Source of the DNA: Candidatus Limnocylindrales bacterium
GTDB taxonomy: Bacteria; Moduliflexota; Moduliflexia; Moduliflexales; JAUQPW01
Direction: 5' to 3'
Assembly (NCBI GenBank): GCA_035559535.1
Contig: DATMBG010000012.1
Coordinates: 225,683 to 289,682 of the forward strand
Length of the DNA: 64,000 nucleotides
A model generated the notes under the pieces. The model saw nothing but the letters and a program-made list of their open reading frames with translations. It did no database searches and was not told the origin of the DNA. Position numbers and translations under genes: made by a program. Positions 44,483 through 53,480 of the stretch are shown one piece after another. Numbering within the stretch: position 1 is the stretch's first letter; each line of letters begins with the position of its first letter.

Positions 44483-46567
44483 ATGAAAGTACTCCTTGTA
44501 GAAGATGATCCCTTGACACGACGGTTGCTGGAGACGGTTATCCGGTCGTGTGGATATGAAGTTACGGCTTGTGCTGATGCTGAAACAGCCTGGGAGATTT
44601 ATCAACAGGAGGCTCATCCCTTGATTGTCCTGGATTGGGTGCTACCAGGAATGGATGGTTTACAGCTCTGTCGTCGAATGCGACTGCTTCCCCAAGGAAA
44701 TTGGAGTGTGATTTTGATCATCACGGTGCGGGATCAGGTGGAAGATCTCCGAGAAGTACTTGAAGCCGGTGCGGACGATTATTTATCTAAACCAGTAGAT
44801 GTCAGGCTTCTAAAGGTGCGACTGGCTATTGCTGAGCGACGAATACGTGATCTCCTGGAACGCAAGCGAGCCGAAGAGGCGATGCGACTGCGAGATCGTG
44901 CAATTGCAGCCGCCAGCAGTGGAATTGCCATTACGGATCCAAACCAACCCGATAATCCCGTGATTTATTGTAATCCGGCTCTTGAAAGGATAACCGGCTA
45001 TACCCAGGCAGAGATCTTGGGGCGTAACCTGCGATTTCTGCAAGGACCCGACACGGACCCGGCGACTATCTCAGAGATTCGAAACGCCCTACGGGAGGAA
45101 CGGGAATGCTGGGTGGTTTTAAAAAATTACCGTAAGGATGGGTCTCCGTTCTGGAATGAATTGACCATTGCGCCTGTACGGGATGAGAAAGGGCGCCTGA
45201 CCCATTTTATTGGGGTACAGACGGATATCACCCAACGTAAGCGGGATGAGGAAACGATTCGTCACCTGGCTTATGACGATGCTCTGACCGGTCTACCGAA
45301 TCGAACGCTCTTTAATGACCGCCTTACCCTGGCTTTAGCTCAAGCCCATCGTAACCAAGGAAGGTTGGCGGTTATGCTCATGGATTTGGATCGATTTAAA
45401 ATTATCAATGACACTTTAGGACATGCGGTAGGTGATCAGTTATTGCGAGGAGTTGCCCGGCGATTGATAAACTCTTTACGCGAGGGAGATACCGTAGCCC
45501 GTCTGGGAGATGACGAATTTGCGTTTCTGTTGCCGGGTATGGACCAGGTAGAGGATGTGGCAAAAACCGCTCAGAAAATCATTGAAATTCTTAAATCTGC
45601 CTTTTATTTCGAAGGTCATGAGCTTCATGTTACGCCCAGCATCGGGATTGCCCTTTATCCTAATGATGGAGAAGATGCTCAGACCTTACTCAAGAACGCA
45701 AATACAGCCTTACATCGGGCCAAAGAACAGGGCCGGAACACTTATCAGCTCTATACCCCTGCCATGAATGCTACCGCCTTGGAACGATTAGCTCTGGAAA
45801 GTCGGTTATACCGGGCATTAGAGCGGGAAGAATTTGTGATTTATTACCAACCTCAGATAAATATCCATACCGGAAAGGTTGTCGGTGTAGAAGCTCTGGT
45901 CCGCTGGCGTCATCCCAAATTAGGTTTGATCCTTCCAGGTAAATTTATCCCGCTGGCAGAAGAGACCGGTTTTATTATACCTCTTGGGGAATGGGTTTTA
46001 CTGACAGCCTGTGCTCAAAATAAAGCCTGGCAAGATGCCGGTCTTCCTCCTTTGCGCATGGCCGTAAATCTTTCGATAAGTCACTTTAAACGAGAAGATT
46101 TAACCAAAATGCTGGCCCAGGTATTAGAAAAGACCGGTCTTCACCCCAGTTATCTGGAGCTGGAATTGACCGAAAGTATTGGCATGGAAAATGTGGAAAG
46201 AGCTATTACGAAGTTGCAGGAATTGAAAGCCTTAGGGGTTAAACTTTCCATCGATGATTTTGGAACCGGCTACTCCTCCCTGAGTTATCTCAAACGCTTT
46301 CCTATTGATACTTTAAAAATTGATCAATCCTTTGTTCAGCATATTCCTACAAATCCCAATGATGCAGCTATTACAACGGCTATTATTGCCATGGCTCATA
46401 GTCTAAACCTGAAGGTCATTGCCGAGGGTGTTGAAACCGAAGAGCAACTGACCTTTTTACGTCCCTATCGCTGTGATGAAATGCAGGGTTTTCTTTTTAG
46501 TAAACCTATGCCGGCTGAAGAGTTTATCCAATTCTTTCGAGAAAAAATGACAGACAACCCCCGGTAA
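44483..46567 (+). CDS. Response regulator with PAS, GGDEF and EAL domains (cyclic-di-GMP metabolism)
   Basis: A 694-aa regulator. A receiver domain (1-120) contains VLLVEDDPLTRRLLE, the phospho-acceptor Asp in LIVLDWVLPGMDG, and the Lys in YLSKPVDV. A PAS domain (about 145-260) has the LOV-like ITGYTQAEILGRNLRFLQGP, but the photoactive Cys of GRNCRFLQ is Leu here, so blue-light sensing is unlikely. GGDEF (about 275-430) has RLGDDEFAF, with the second Gly replaced by Asp; synthase activity is doubtful. EAL (about 440-690) is complete: VGVEALVRWRHP, LELTESIG, DDFGTGYSSLSYL, KIDQSFV, AEGVETEEQL. It should hydrolyse c-di-GMP. Confidence 0.94.
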   Translation: MKVLLVEDDPLTRRLLETVIRSCGYEVTACADAETAWEIYQQEAHPLIVLDWVLPGMDGLQLCRRMRLLPQGNWSVILIITVRDQVEDLREVLEAGADDYLSKPVDVRLLKVRLAIAERRIRDLLERKRAEEAMRLRDRAIAAASSGIAITDPNQPDNPVIYCNPALERITGYTQAEILGRNLRFLQGPDTDPATISEIRNALREERECWVVLKNYRKDGSPFWNELTIAPVRDEKGRLTHFIGVQTDITQRKRDEETIRHLAYDDALTGLPNRTLFNDRLTLALAQAHRNQGRLAVMLMDLDRFKIINDTLGHAVGDQLLRGVARRLINSLREGDTVARLGDDEFAFLLPGMDQVEDVAKTAQKIIEILKSAFYFEGHELHVTPSIGIALYPNDGEDAQTLLKNANTALHRAKEQGRNTYQLYTPAMNATALERLALESRLYRALEREEFVIYYQPQINIHTGKVVGVEALVRWRHPKLGLILPGKFIPLAEETGFIIPLGEWVLLTACAQNKAWQDAGLPPLRMAVNLSISHFKREDLTKMLAQVLEKTGLHPSYLELELTESIGMENVERAITKLQELKALGVKLSIDDFGTGYSSLSYLKRFPIDTLKIDQSFVQHIPTNPNDAAITTAIIAMAHSLNLKVIAEGVETEEQLTFLRPYRCDEMQGFLFSKPMPAEEFIQFFREKMTDNPR

Positions 46568-46775
46568 GCAGAAAGCAGTAAGGACAACCGGTCAGTTGCC
46601 TGTACTAACAGGCCACAGGTAATAGACCATCGTATCAATTTCTGAGAGATGAGGATTTAGCGTCAGAAATTTCCATGGCTATAAAGGCAGGTTTCAAACC
46701 TGCTCTTACCCATAGGGATGAACTTTAATATTGAATCGGCAAAGGCAGCTTCTGGACTTTCTACTCCCTTATCTC
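46568..46775. other. Convergent gap with 8-1-8 palindrome GCAGGTTT-C-AAACCTGC
   Basis: GCAGGTTT (46687-46694), C, AAACCTGC (46696-46703) is a perfect hairpin between two genes that converge. It may terminate both. No gene is seen in this gap. Confidence 0.6.
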
Positions 46776-47825
46776 CTATTCCTTTATCCATGACCCAGAG
46801 TTTTTAACATCCCGGGCCATTACGGCCACGCAATCTCCCCTCTCCACCAGACCGGGACCTCGTCTGCAAATCATGAGTCCGTCGCTTTCGGCTCTTACCT
46901 CTTCCGGTTCCCAGTCCACGCGGTCTAAAAAATGAACCTGACCGATGGGTTGACCCTTTTTGACTTCTGTACCCAGCTCATAGAAGGATTCGTAGATCCC
47001 ATCGGCAGGAGACATGACATAGTCTTCCCGGTTGGGTGATTCGACCAGGCGGGTAGGCGGGAGACCCTGGGATTCCCGGGTAGCTATCTCACCGTTTAAC
47101 AAACCGAAATGGATGAGGACATTACGGGTGCCTACTTCGGCAATTTTCAAAGCAGTCGGGGAAACCTGTCCACTTCCGGCCAGCTCGGTCCCGATAACAA
47201 TCTTACCCATTTTTTCTGCTTCCTCATTCAGAAGTCCTTCTCCAGCAACCTCCCGCATGAGAAAACCAATAGGGGCATTAAAGACAAGAAGTGCTTCCAA
47301 CATCTTTTTATACTGATCGGGGTTTTCTACTTTATGCATCAAAGCACAGGGGATAAACTGCATGGAATAACCCCCGGAGTGGAGGTCTAAGATAATATCT
47401 GAGATGGGAAGGAGAAAGTGCGTTACATAATGGGCAATAAGGGAGGTCATGGTACCCTGTCTTTCTCCCGGAAAGGATCTGTTCATATTTTTGCCGTCTA
47501 CAGGCGATAATCGTTTCCCAGCTTTAGCTGCAGGAAAATTCAGAGCCGGAATCAGGATAATCCGACCGTTGACCTCCTCCGGTCTCAAAGATCGGGCCAA
47601 TTTCATGATACAAACTTGCCCTTCAAACTCATCGCCATGGTTACCGGCAACAATAAGTGCGGTGGGTCCTCGACCGTTTTTAATAACAGTTATGGGTATA
47701 AAGAGATTTCCCCATCCTGAGCTATCCCTGGAATGAGGAATTCTTAAATATCCCTGTTGTTTACCTTCCTTGTCGTAATCAATATCTGTGTAAACCTGGG
47801 TCTTTATCATTTGTCCATGGCTCAT
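46776..47825 (-). CDS. Succinylglutamate desuccinylase / aspartoacylase family protein
   Basis: A 349-aa M14-like zinc hydrolase that removes acyl groups from amino acids or related amides. The zinc motif is VAGNHGDEFEGQV (His and Glu). A further His lies in IILDLHSGGYSMQFIPC, and LNFPAAKAGKRLSPVDGKNM with NRSFPGERQG follows. A C-terminal beta domain with GQPIGQVHFLDRV is typical of the family. The start is set at 47825 (MSHGQMIKTQ), though 47810 also fits; the frame upstream to 47957 encodes a GGGAGT repeat. It is the last gene of a group with rtcB and archease. The link to RNA repair is unclear. Confidence 0.85.
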   Translation of the reverse strand: MSHGQMIKTQVYTDIDYDKEGKQQGYLRIPHSRDSSGWGNLFIPITVIKNGRGPTALIVAGNHGDEFEGQVCIMKLARSLRPEEVNGRIILIPALNFPAAKAGKRLSPVDGKNMNRSFPGERQGTMTSLIAHYVTHFLLPISDIILDLHSGGYSMQFIPCALMHKVENPDQYKKMLEALLVFNAPIGFLMREVAGEGLLNEEAEKMGKIVIGTELAGSGQVSPTALKIAEVGTRNVLIHFGLLNGEIATRESQGLPPTRLVESPNREDYVMSPADGIYESFYELGTEVKKGQPIGQVHFLDRVDWEPEEVRAESDGLMICRRGPGLVERGDCVAVMARDVKNSGSWIKE

Positions 47826-47830
47826 GGTTG

Positions 47831-47902
47831 TGGGGGTATGGGCATGTGGGAGTGTGGGAGTAAATTCTTCCATACCCCCATACTCCCATACCCCCACACT
47901 TC
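47831..47902. repeat. GGGAGTATG-word inverted-repeat element between archease and the aspartoacylase-like gene
   Basis: The left arm (47831-47863) is GTGGGAGTGTGGGAG-type sequence; the right arm (about 47868-47902) is CATACTCCCATACCCCCA-type sequence, its complement. It lies in the 5' leader of the aspartoacylase-like gene and yields a false N-terminal extension there. Confidence 0.75.
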
Positions 47903-47966
47903 TATGAACCTCCACGTATGGAAAGTCAATAACGAGAAACAACGAATCACAAACCATAAACCGAAG

Positions 47967-48398
47967 TTAAATATCCAGGATAACCTGGGCCCACCATCCT
48001 TCAGAGGTTTTTTTAACCTGAAATTGATGAAGGGTAACGGCTTTTACATCCACCCGGAGATCATGCTTTTCAGGATTTAACTCTTCCCCATATGCTTCTG
48101 CTCGAAGCTTAAAACCTTTCTGAGTTTTTTCGATATGGATGTTATCGATCCGGAGGAGGAGCCTTTGGGCGTCTTTATAATAAATCAATTCCTGTAAAAA
48201 ATTAAACAACAGCAAGTCCAGATTCTCCTCTTCCAGCTCGATACGTCGCTTTTCTCCATCTGCAATGGTGCTCAAATCGGCTACCATGACATTCATCGTC
48301 GCATCGGCTGCGGCTTTAAAGAGTTCTTCCGGTGTGGATCCCCACGCCTCAAAGGCTATATCGGCAATAGCTATTTCTTCAAGGTACTTATAAGGCAT
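47967..48398 (-). CDS. Archease (RtcB activating cofactor)
   Basis: A 143-aa archease. It promotes guanylylation of the RNA ligase RtcB and multiple turnover. Family pattern: EIAIADIAFEAWGSTPEELF, AADATMNVMVADLSTIADGE, DLLLFNFLQELIYYKDAQRL and DVKAVTLHQFQVKKTSEGWW, ending in VILDI. The acidic residues in ADIAF and the C-terminal D form the expected metal site. It follows rtcB by 113 bp on the same strand; that gap contains a TTCTTTCC-word hairpin. Confidence 0.95.
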   Translation of the reverse strand: MPYKYLEEIAIADIAFEAWGSTPEELFKAAADATMNVMVADLSTIADGEKRRIELEEENLDLLLFNFLQELIYYKDAQRLLLRIDNIHIEKTQKGFKLRAEAYGEELNPEKHDLRVDVKAVTLHQFQVKKTSEGWWAQVILDI

Positions 48399-48445
48399 TT
48401 TGAATCTTTTGTGAGGGAACTTCCCTTAAAAGAACCTTACCTCTT

Positions 48446-48492
48446 CTTTCCTGTTCTTTCCTGCAACTGCAGGAGAAAGGAGGAAAGACTTT
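48446..48492. repeat. TTCTTTCC-word hairpin between rtcB and archease
   Basis: A left arm TCTTTCCTGTTCTTTCCTGCA and a right arm TGCAGGAGAAAGG..., separated by AC, are imperfect complements with a perfect 7-bp top stem. It is another member of the short-word hairpin class. Confidence 0.55.
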
Positions 48493-48511
48493 TTATCTGA
48501 AGGGTATAAAG

Positions 48512-49969
48512 TTAACCTTTTACATTTCCGATGGGGATGAATCGAGCCACGCGTCGACTGATTCCGGCTCGTTCGGTAGCTTCAACCACCTGATCCACAT
48601 TTTTATAAGCTCCTCCGGCTTCTTCGGCCAATCCGGCAAACGAAACACTCCGAACATAGATTCCCCGTTGGGCCATCTCTTCTTGAAGTTTTTTACCCTG
48701 AAATTGCTTTTTAGCTTTCGTACGGCTCATGGTACGCCCGCTTCCATGCGCCGTGCTGAAAAAAGTCTGAATGCCACTTTCCACACCGGCTAACAAATAG
48801 GAGCCGGTTTCCATACTTCCTCCAATAATGACGGGTTGCCCAAACTTTTTATAAATATCTGGAATCCCTTCCATATCAGGACCAAAGGCTCGAGTGGCTC
48901 CCTTTCGGTGAACCAATACGTTTCGCACCTCCCCATTAATTTCATATTTCTCTAATTTAGCCGTGTTGTGAGCTACATCATAGACCATATGCATACCTAA
49001 ATCTTCAGGGCTTCGATGAAGAACGTCTGAAAATACTTCTCGAATTCGATGGAGAATCACCTGACGATTCGCAAAGGAAAGGTTGATGGCACATTTCATG
49101 GCGGCAAAGTAATCCTGCCCTTCCGGGGAATGGAAAGGTGCACAGGCCAGTTCACGATCCAGAATTTTGATCTTATATTTGCTTTCCATGACCTTCAAAA
49201 AGGCCTGAAGGTAATCGGTAGCTACCTGATGCCCGAAGCCCCGGGAACCACAATGAAACATGATGACCACCTGATTGGGGATGGTAATTCCAAAGGCTTT
49301 AGCCAGCTCCGGGTCAAAGATATATTCGGGCTTGGCCACCTGAATTTCCAGGTAGTGGTTTCCGGAACCCAAAGTTCCTACCTGATCTTTCCCCCGCTCG
49401 ATGGCTTTCTTACTGATTTTTGAGGCATCAGCTCCCTGGATGCACCCATTTTCCTCGGTTCTGGTTAAATCTTCTGCCCATCCTAGGTTATTTTTTATAC
49501 ACCACCGGGCTCCGGTCTCTATCACATGGCAAAATTCATCCTGGGAAAGTTTGATAAACCCGGTACACCCCACCCCGGCCGGAACGCGTTTAAATAAGTT
49601 ATCCACTAAAGCCTGGAGATGGGGCTTGACTTCCTCGTAGGTTAGATTGGTAAGGACCAGCCGCATTCCACAATTTACATCAAAACCTATTCCTCCCGGT
49701 GAAATCACGCCGGTCTCTGCATCCATCGCCGCCACCCCCCCAATGGGAAAACCATAACCCCAGTGGGCATCGGGCATACAGTAAGCATAGTTAAGGATAC
49801 CCGGTAGCGTAGCAACGTTGGTAATCTGGTCAAAAACCCCTTCATCCATAGAAGTTAAGAGTTCTTCGGTGGCATAAATCCGGGCAGGAACCCGCATTCC
49901 TTCTTTATAGGAAGGTGGTATTTCCCAGATGGTGTCCGAAATTTTTTTGATAAATTCGGGAATCGCCAT
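48512..49969 (-). CDS. rtcB: RNA-splicing ligase RtcB
   Basis: A 485-aa GTP-dependent RNA ligase that joins 2',3'-cyclic phosphate or 3'-phosphate ends to 5'-OH ends, in tRNA splicing or RNA repair. Seen: CMPDAHWGYGFPIGGVAAMD, ISPGGIGFDVNCGMRLVLTN (Mn-binding Asp/Cys), GTLGSGNHYLEIQV, VIMFHCGSRGFGHQV and the guanylate-accepting His in STAHGSGRTMSRTKAKKQF. Length is normal. Archease follows downstream. Together with the Pnkp kinase-phosphatase at 33.8 kb, the organism has enzymes for opposite kinds of broken RNA ends. Confidence 0.97.
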   Translation of the reverse strand: MAIPEFIKKISDTIWEIPPSYKEGMRVPARIYATEELLTSMDEGVFDQITNVATLPGILNYAYCMPDAHWGYGFPIGGVAAMDAETGVISPGGIGFDVNCGMRLVLTNLTYEEVKPHLQALVDNLFKRVPAGVGCTGFIKLSQDEFCHVIETGARWCIKNNLGWAEDLTRTEENGCIQGADASKISKKAIERGKDQVGTLGSGNHYLEIQVAKPEYIFDPELAKAFGITIPNQVVIMFHCGSRGFGHQVATDYLQAFLKVMESKYKIKILDRELACAPFHSPEGQDYFAAMKCAINLSFANRQVILHRIREVFSDVLHRSPEDLGMHMVYDVAHNTAKLEKYEINGEVRNVLVHRKGATRAFGPDMEGIPDIYKKFGQPVIIGGSMETGSYLLAGVESGIQTFFSTAHGSGRTMSRTKAKKQFQGKKLQEEMAQRGIYVRSVSFAGLAEEAGGAYKNVDQVVEATERAGISRRVARFIPIGNVKG

Positions 49970-50111
49970 ACTCTGACATCTCCTTTTTTCAAAATTTTAA
50001 TCTTTTTGCTCTCCTATGCTGAGAGTCCTATATTATTATAATATAACATAATCCCTGATACATAAAAAGATCCTAGACCGTTATCTTAAAAGTTTGGAAA
50101 AGGAGTTTAAA

Positions 50112-50516
50112 ATGAATCGTAGACAATATGGTTTCCTGGTAATCCTGGTAATCCTCTCCAGCTTCGCAGGTGGAGCTATAGCCTCTCAGGAGCGCAGGCA
50201 TGTGGCCAATCCTATCCAGCAGATTCAAAAAATTATTGCTTCGGAAGATTTCCTTCTTTTGGATGAGGCCGGTAAGGTTCATGGTAGATGGGGGACATTA
50301 GAAAACGACCAACCGGGCTTGTTCTTAAAAGACTTCAACGATAAAGTCAGGGTCATAATCATCTTATCAGAAGCCGGAAGTCCGAGTTTAGCTTTTATAG
50401 ATGCAACCGGTAAAACCCGGATGAGGATTTCCCTCTCCGATGAAGGAGACCCTAGCCTGGCTTTGATGGATAAGGATGGGGAAGTCTTCTGGGCCACTCC
50501 AGAAATCCAAAAGTGA
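50112..50516 (+). CDS. Exported beta-repeat protein of unknown function
   Basis: A 134-aa secreted protein. Signal peptide MNRRQYGFLVILVILSSFAG, followed by GAIASQERR with cleavage after AIA. The mature part is a run of short beta motifs built on a D-x-x-G-K-x-R/H turn: LLLDEAGKVHGRWGT, FLKDFNDKVRVII, AFIDATGKTRMRISL and ALMDKDGEVFW, four copies at about 24-residue spacing, separated by glycine- or proline-bearing strands. Such repeats give a small beta-solenoid or propeller-like blade stack. ATG 50112 is chosen for the AAAAGGAG ribosome-binding site 7 bp before it. No function can be assigned. Confidence 0.72.
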   Translation: MNRRQYGFLVILVILSSFAGGAIASQERRHVANPIQQIQKIIASEDFLLLDEAGKVHGRWGTLENDQPGLFLKDFNDKVRVIIILSEAGSPSLAFIDATGKTRMRISLSDEGDPSLALMDKDGEVFWATPEIQK

Positions 50517-50587
50517 TTATTTAGCTTGACAGGTATCTCAGTATCAAGACTCCTTAGATCACCAGGGAGAAACAGGAAAATGAATCT

Positions 50588-50820
50588 ATATCAACTTAAT
50601 GGGTGGAACAGGTTATTACTTTGTTAAGTTAAATTTGTGGAATTCTCTGCCCTCACTCCAGCCTCTCTCCCGCGCTCCTGAGAGGGAAGTCAACGGATTT
50701 CCGGGCCAATTTCCTAACTGCCCTCCTCTCCCGCTTCGGGAGAGGGACCTGGGGTGAGGGCCGCTTAAAAGTTAAGCAAAACTAGGTAAACAAAGTACTC
50801 CACCTATCAAGTTGATACCA
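50588..50820. mobile_element. MITE-like element with long imperfect terminal inverted repeats
   Basis: The left end ATATCAACTTAATGGGTGGA (50588-50607) and the right end (ending at about 50818) read as the reverse complement GTATCAACTTGATAGGTGGA differ at few positions. Inner parts TTACTTTGTTAAG and its complement TACTTTGTTTAC also match. The core carries CCCTCACTCCAG...CTGGGGTGAGGG and a CTCTCCCG-CTT-CGGGAGAG hairpin. No coding capacity. Related to 9503-9782 by its ends. The 311-bp gap 50517-50827 is mostly this element. Confidence 0.65.
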
Positions 50821-50827
50821 ACATCCC

Positions 50828-53425
50828 ATGAACGAAGATCATCAGACCTCTCCATCCCCAGAGGGTTGGGTTTATACCGATGACATAGTAAAAAAATACT
50901 GTGTAGGAAAAGGCGTCGAGATAGGTCCGTCGGATAATCCGGTTAAAGGTGTTGATACGGTATTGGTGGATAACAAGACCGATTTTGCAGGTAAACACTA
51001 TCGCGTCGATTATGTTATGGAGGCCGATAACCTGTATCAATTTCAGGATAATCAATTTGATTTTTTGATCGCCTCCCATATGCTGGAACACTTTCCCAAT
51101 CCCATTAAGGCCCTCAAGGAATGGTATCGGGTCGTTCGAGATGGCGGGGTCCTTTTCATTGTTGTCCCCCAAAAAGGCCGTACCTTTGATAAATACCGCG
51201 GTGTTACTCCACTATCTCATTTCATCGAGGATTACGAGAAGAATGTGAGTAATCCCGATCCTACCCATATTGATGAGTGGTGTAATTATTCTGTTCCCGT
51301 TATTGAGGCTGAGCAGAGGGATAAAACCATTCTGGTCGATCCCTTAAATGGATCAGATCCTACTTCAAAGGCCAATTCTTTCTGGGAAAAAATCGAGGGC
51401 TTTCGAACTATTCTGAAACAGCAGGTCAAAGAGGGGACCAAGATCGATATCCATTTTCATACCTGGGAATGGCCAGAGGACATGCTAGCATTGATGGATT
51501 ATCTGGGATGGGAAGTTATTGAAACAATAGGTCATTATGCTATTGGAAGACCTGTGGGTGAAGGAAATGGAATTTTAACGGTTGTACGGGTTCATAAATC
51601 CAAAGTACCGACTGTCAAAACTCGAATACTCTTCTTATCTGTTGAAGAAGGTTTAAATCGCGTACCTGAAGTCGGAACCCGATTTTATGAAATGGCCAGA
51701 AGGCTGAGCAAGTTATTTCCGGTAACCCATGTAACCATCGGGATCTGTTCCCAAGAAGAAAATACCTTCAAAGAATCGGGAAACCTTTATTTAGCCCGAT
51801 GTAATCCAGGAGACGAAAACACCCTCAAAAAGTATGTGGATGCCTGTGAGGTGGTCGTCCTTCAAAGGCAGATTCTAGATTTGTTTCCTTCCACGGGGTT
51901 TTTGGAAAAAATTTCTGTGGTGGATCTGTCCCTTCCTCCCTTCCTGGAAAACCTGGATAAAGCGAAAGACCCGATGGTTAAAATCCAGATCCATCCTGAA
52001 GCCATCTCGCAACTCAACCACCTATTACGGATGGGAGACTATTTCCTGTATGCCCATGAAGCTCAACGGGACTTCTGGCTGGGAATGCTCTACTCCCAAA
52101 ACCGGATTACCTCCAGAGTTTATGAAGAAGATCCATACCTCAAAAATCTTATCGATTTGGTACCCTCCGGGATTCCAGAGGAGAAGCCCGTTCATTCTCG
52201 ACAGGTACTTAAAGGCGTCTATCCGGGTATCAAACTCACCGATAAACTTCTGATCTGGACGGCTGAAGCTTCCGGTACCGGGGGTTCGATAGAAGGATTA
52301 GATCCTATAACCCTCCTAAAAGCTTTTGTGTTAATCCGGAGAGAACGAAGCGATATTAAACTTCTTTTCATGGGTCAGGAAAGGCTGTTTGATGCCATCG
52401 ATATGGCTAAAACCTTTGCTTTATACAATACGATGGTGTTTTTTAGCCCTCGAGTGTCCTCTGAAGAGAAGTCAAATTACCTTCTGGAAGCAGATGTCGG
52501 TGTCAGTATTCACTCGGCCAGTCTGGCGGCCCAATTTTCTTCCAGGAATCAAATACTGGACTATATTTGGGCAGGCCTCCCCATCCTGACCACAAGGGGA
52601 GACTCCTTCAGTTATCGGGTTGATTCGCAGCCCCTGGGACTCAGTGTGGCACCCGGTGATGCAGAAGGGTTGGCTACCGCTATTTTGAAACTGATGGACG
52701 ATGAAGATTTCAGACAGCGCTGTACCCATAATATTCAGGCTATTTCGAAAGAGTTCACCTGGGACAATACCCTAAAGCCCTTGATCAAGTTTTGTAGAAA
52801 TCCGAGAAAATCTAAGAAAGAAAGTATAGGAATGGAGGAGTATGGGAGTAGGGGAGTAAGGGGGTATGAGGGTATAAATACCTACACTTCCCCACTCTCC
52901 CACTCCCACACTTCCCCACTTTCCCGCTTCCCTACTCCTAATATCCTCGGGTTCTTCGCCAACCTGAGAACCTTTCGACGGCGAAAACAGTTAAAATTGA
53001 CAGAATATCCTTCCTGTGGAATATGGGGTAAAAATCAGGTTGGTCAATCTTTTATTGCTTCCTATCCCAATCTTTATCGAATTGATATTAAATTTGCAAC
53101 CTATTTCAGACGAAATACTCGAAACCTGACTTTTTGTCTCAGGAAGGATGGGAAAAAAGGGGAAGAAATTATCTCCCTTTCCCTTAAGGCTTCTGAGATT
53201 CGGGACAACAGATTTTATTCCTTTGTTTTTCCACAGCAACCTGATTCCCAGGGAAAACTCTATTATTTCTACCTGGAATCCCAGGATTCTCCTAAGGAAG
53301 AGGCTATTTCCGTTTGGTGTACAGAGTCCTATTCCCCCATCCAGTTTGGCTGCCAACCCATTGCTGGCTATGAACGGGGATGGAAATCCAGGGGTCATGT
53401 CATCTTCAGAGCTTATTATATTTGA
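50828..53425 (+). CDS. Fused SAM methyltransferase / glycosyltransferase with C-terminal beta domain
   Basis: An 865-aa protein. Residues 1-240: class I methyltransferase with GVEIGPSDNPVKGVDTVLVD, then DFLIASHMLEHFPNPIKALK and EWYRVVRDGGVLFIVVPQKG. Residues about 255-660: GT-B glycosyltransferase with a GT4-like C-terminal half (LLIWTAEASGTGGSIEGLDP, NYLLEADVGVSIHSASLAAQ, QILDYIWAGLPILTTRGDSF). Residues 668-703 are encoded by a GGGAGT repeat element (MEEYGSRGVRGYEG...), acting as a linker. Residues about 725-865: a beta-sandwich-like domain (VGQSFIASYPNLYRIDIKFA, RFYSFVFPQQPDSQGKLYYF) shared with the next gene. It likely builds or decorates a surface polysaccharide in the cytoplasm. ATG 50828 fits. 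Confidence 0.78.
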   Translation: MNEDHQTSPSPEGWVYTDDIVKKYCVGKGVEIGPSDNPVKGVDTVLVDNKTDFAGKHYRVDYVMEADNLYQFQDNQFDFLIASHMLEHFPNPIKALKEWYRVVRDGGVLFIVVPQKGRTFDKYRGVTPLSHFIEDYEKNVSNPDPTHIDEWCNYSVPVIEAEQRDKTILVDPLNGSDPTSKANSFWEKIEGFRTILKQQVKEGTKIDIHFHTWEWPEDMLALMDYLGWEVIETIGHYAIGRPVGEGNGILTVVRVHKSKVPTVKTRILFLSVEEGLNRVPEVGTRFYEMARRLSKLFPVTHVTIGICSQEENTFKESGNLYLARCNPGDENTLKKYVDACEVVVLQRQILDLFPSTGFLEKISVVDLSLPPFLENLDKAKDPMVKIQIHPEAISQLNHLLRMGDYFLYAHEAQRDFWLGMLYSQNRITSRVYEEDPYLKNLIDLVPSGIPEEKPVHSRQVLKGVYPGIKLTDKLLIWTAEASGTGGSIEGLDPITLLKAFVLIRRERSDIKLLFMGQERLFDAIDMAKTFALYNTMVFFSPRVSSEEKSNYLLEADVGVSIHSASLAAQFSSRNQILDYIWAGLPILTTRGDSFSYRVDSQPLGLSVAPGDAEGLATAILKLMDDEDFRQRCTHNIQAISKEFTWDNTLKPLIKFCRNPRKSKKESIGMEEYGSRGVRGYEGINTYTSPLSHSHTSPLSRFPTPNILGFFANLRTFRRRKQLKLTEYPSCGIWGKNQVGQSFIASYPNLYRIDIKFATYFRRNTRNLTFCLRKDGKKGEEIISLSLKASEIRDNRFYSFVFPQQPDSQGKLYYFYLESQDSPKEEAISVWCTESYSPIQFGCQPIAGYERGWKSRGHVIFRAYYI
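52832..52938. repeat. GGGAGTATG-word element inside a coding sequence (exapted linker)
   Basis: The left arm GGAGGAGTATGGGAGTAGGG (52834-52853) continues to about 52878. The complementary right arm CCCCACTCTCCCACTCCCAC runs from 52890 to about 52938. It keeps the frame of the fused methyltransferase/glycosyltransferase and encodes about 36 residues between its glycosyltransferase and C-terminal domains. Confidence 0.8.
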
Positions 53426-53480
53426 ATCCTATACAGCCCGTCCTATGCGTAATGACTAGTTAATCGATAGGGAATGACCT

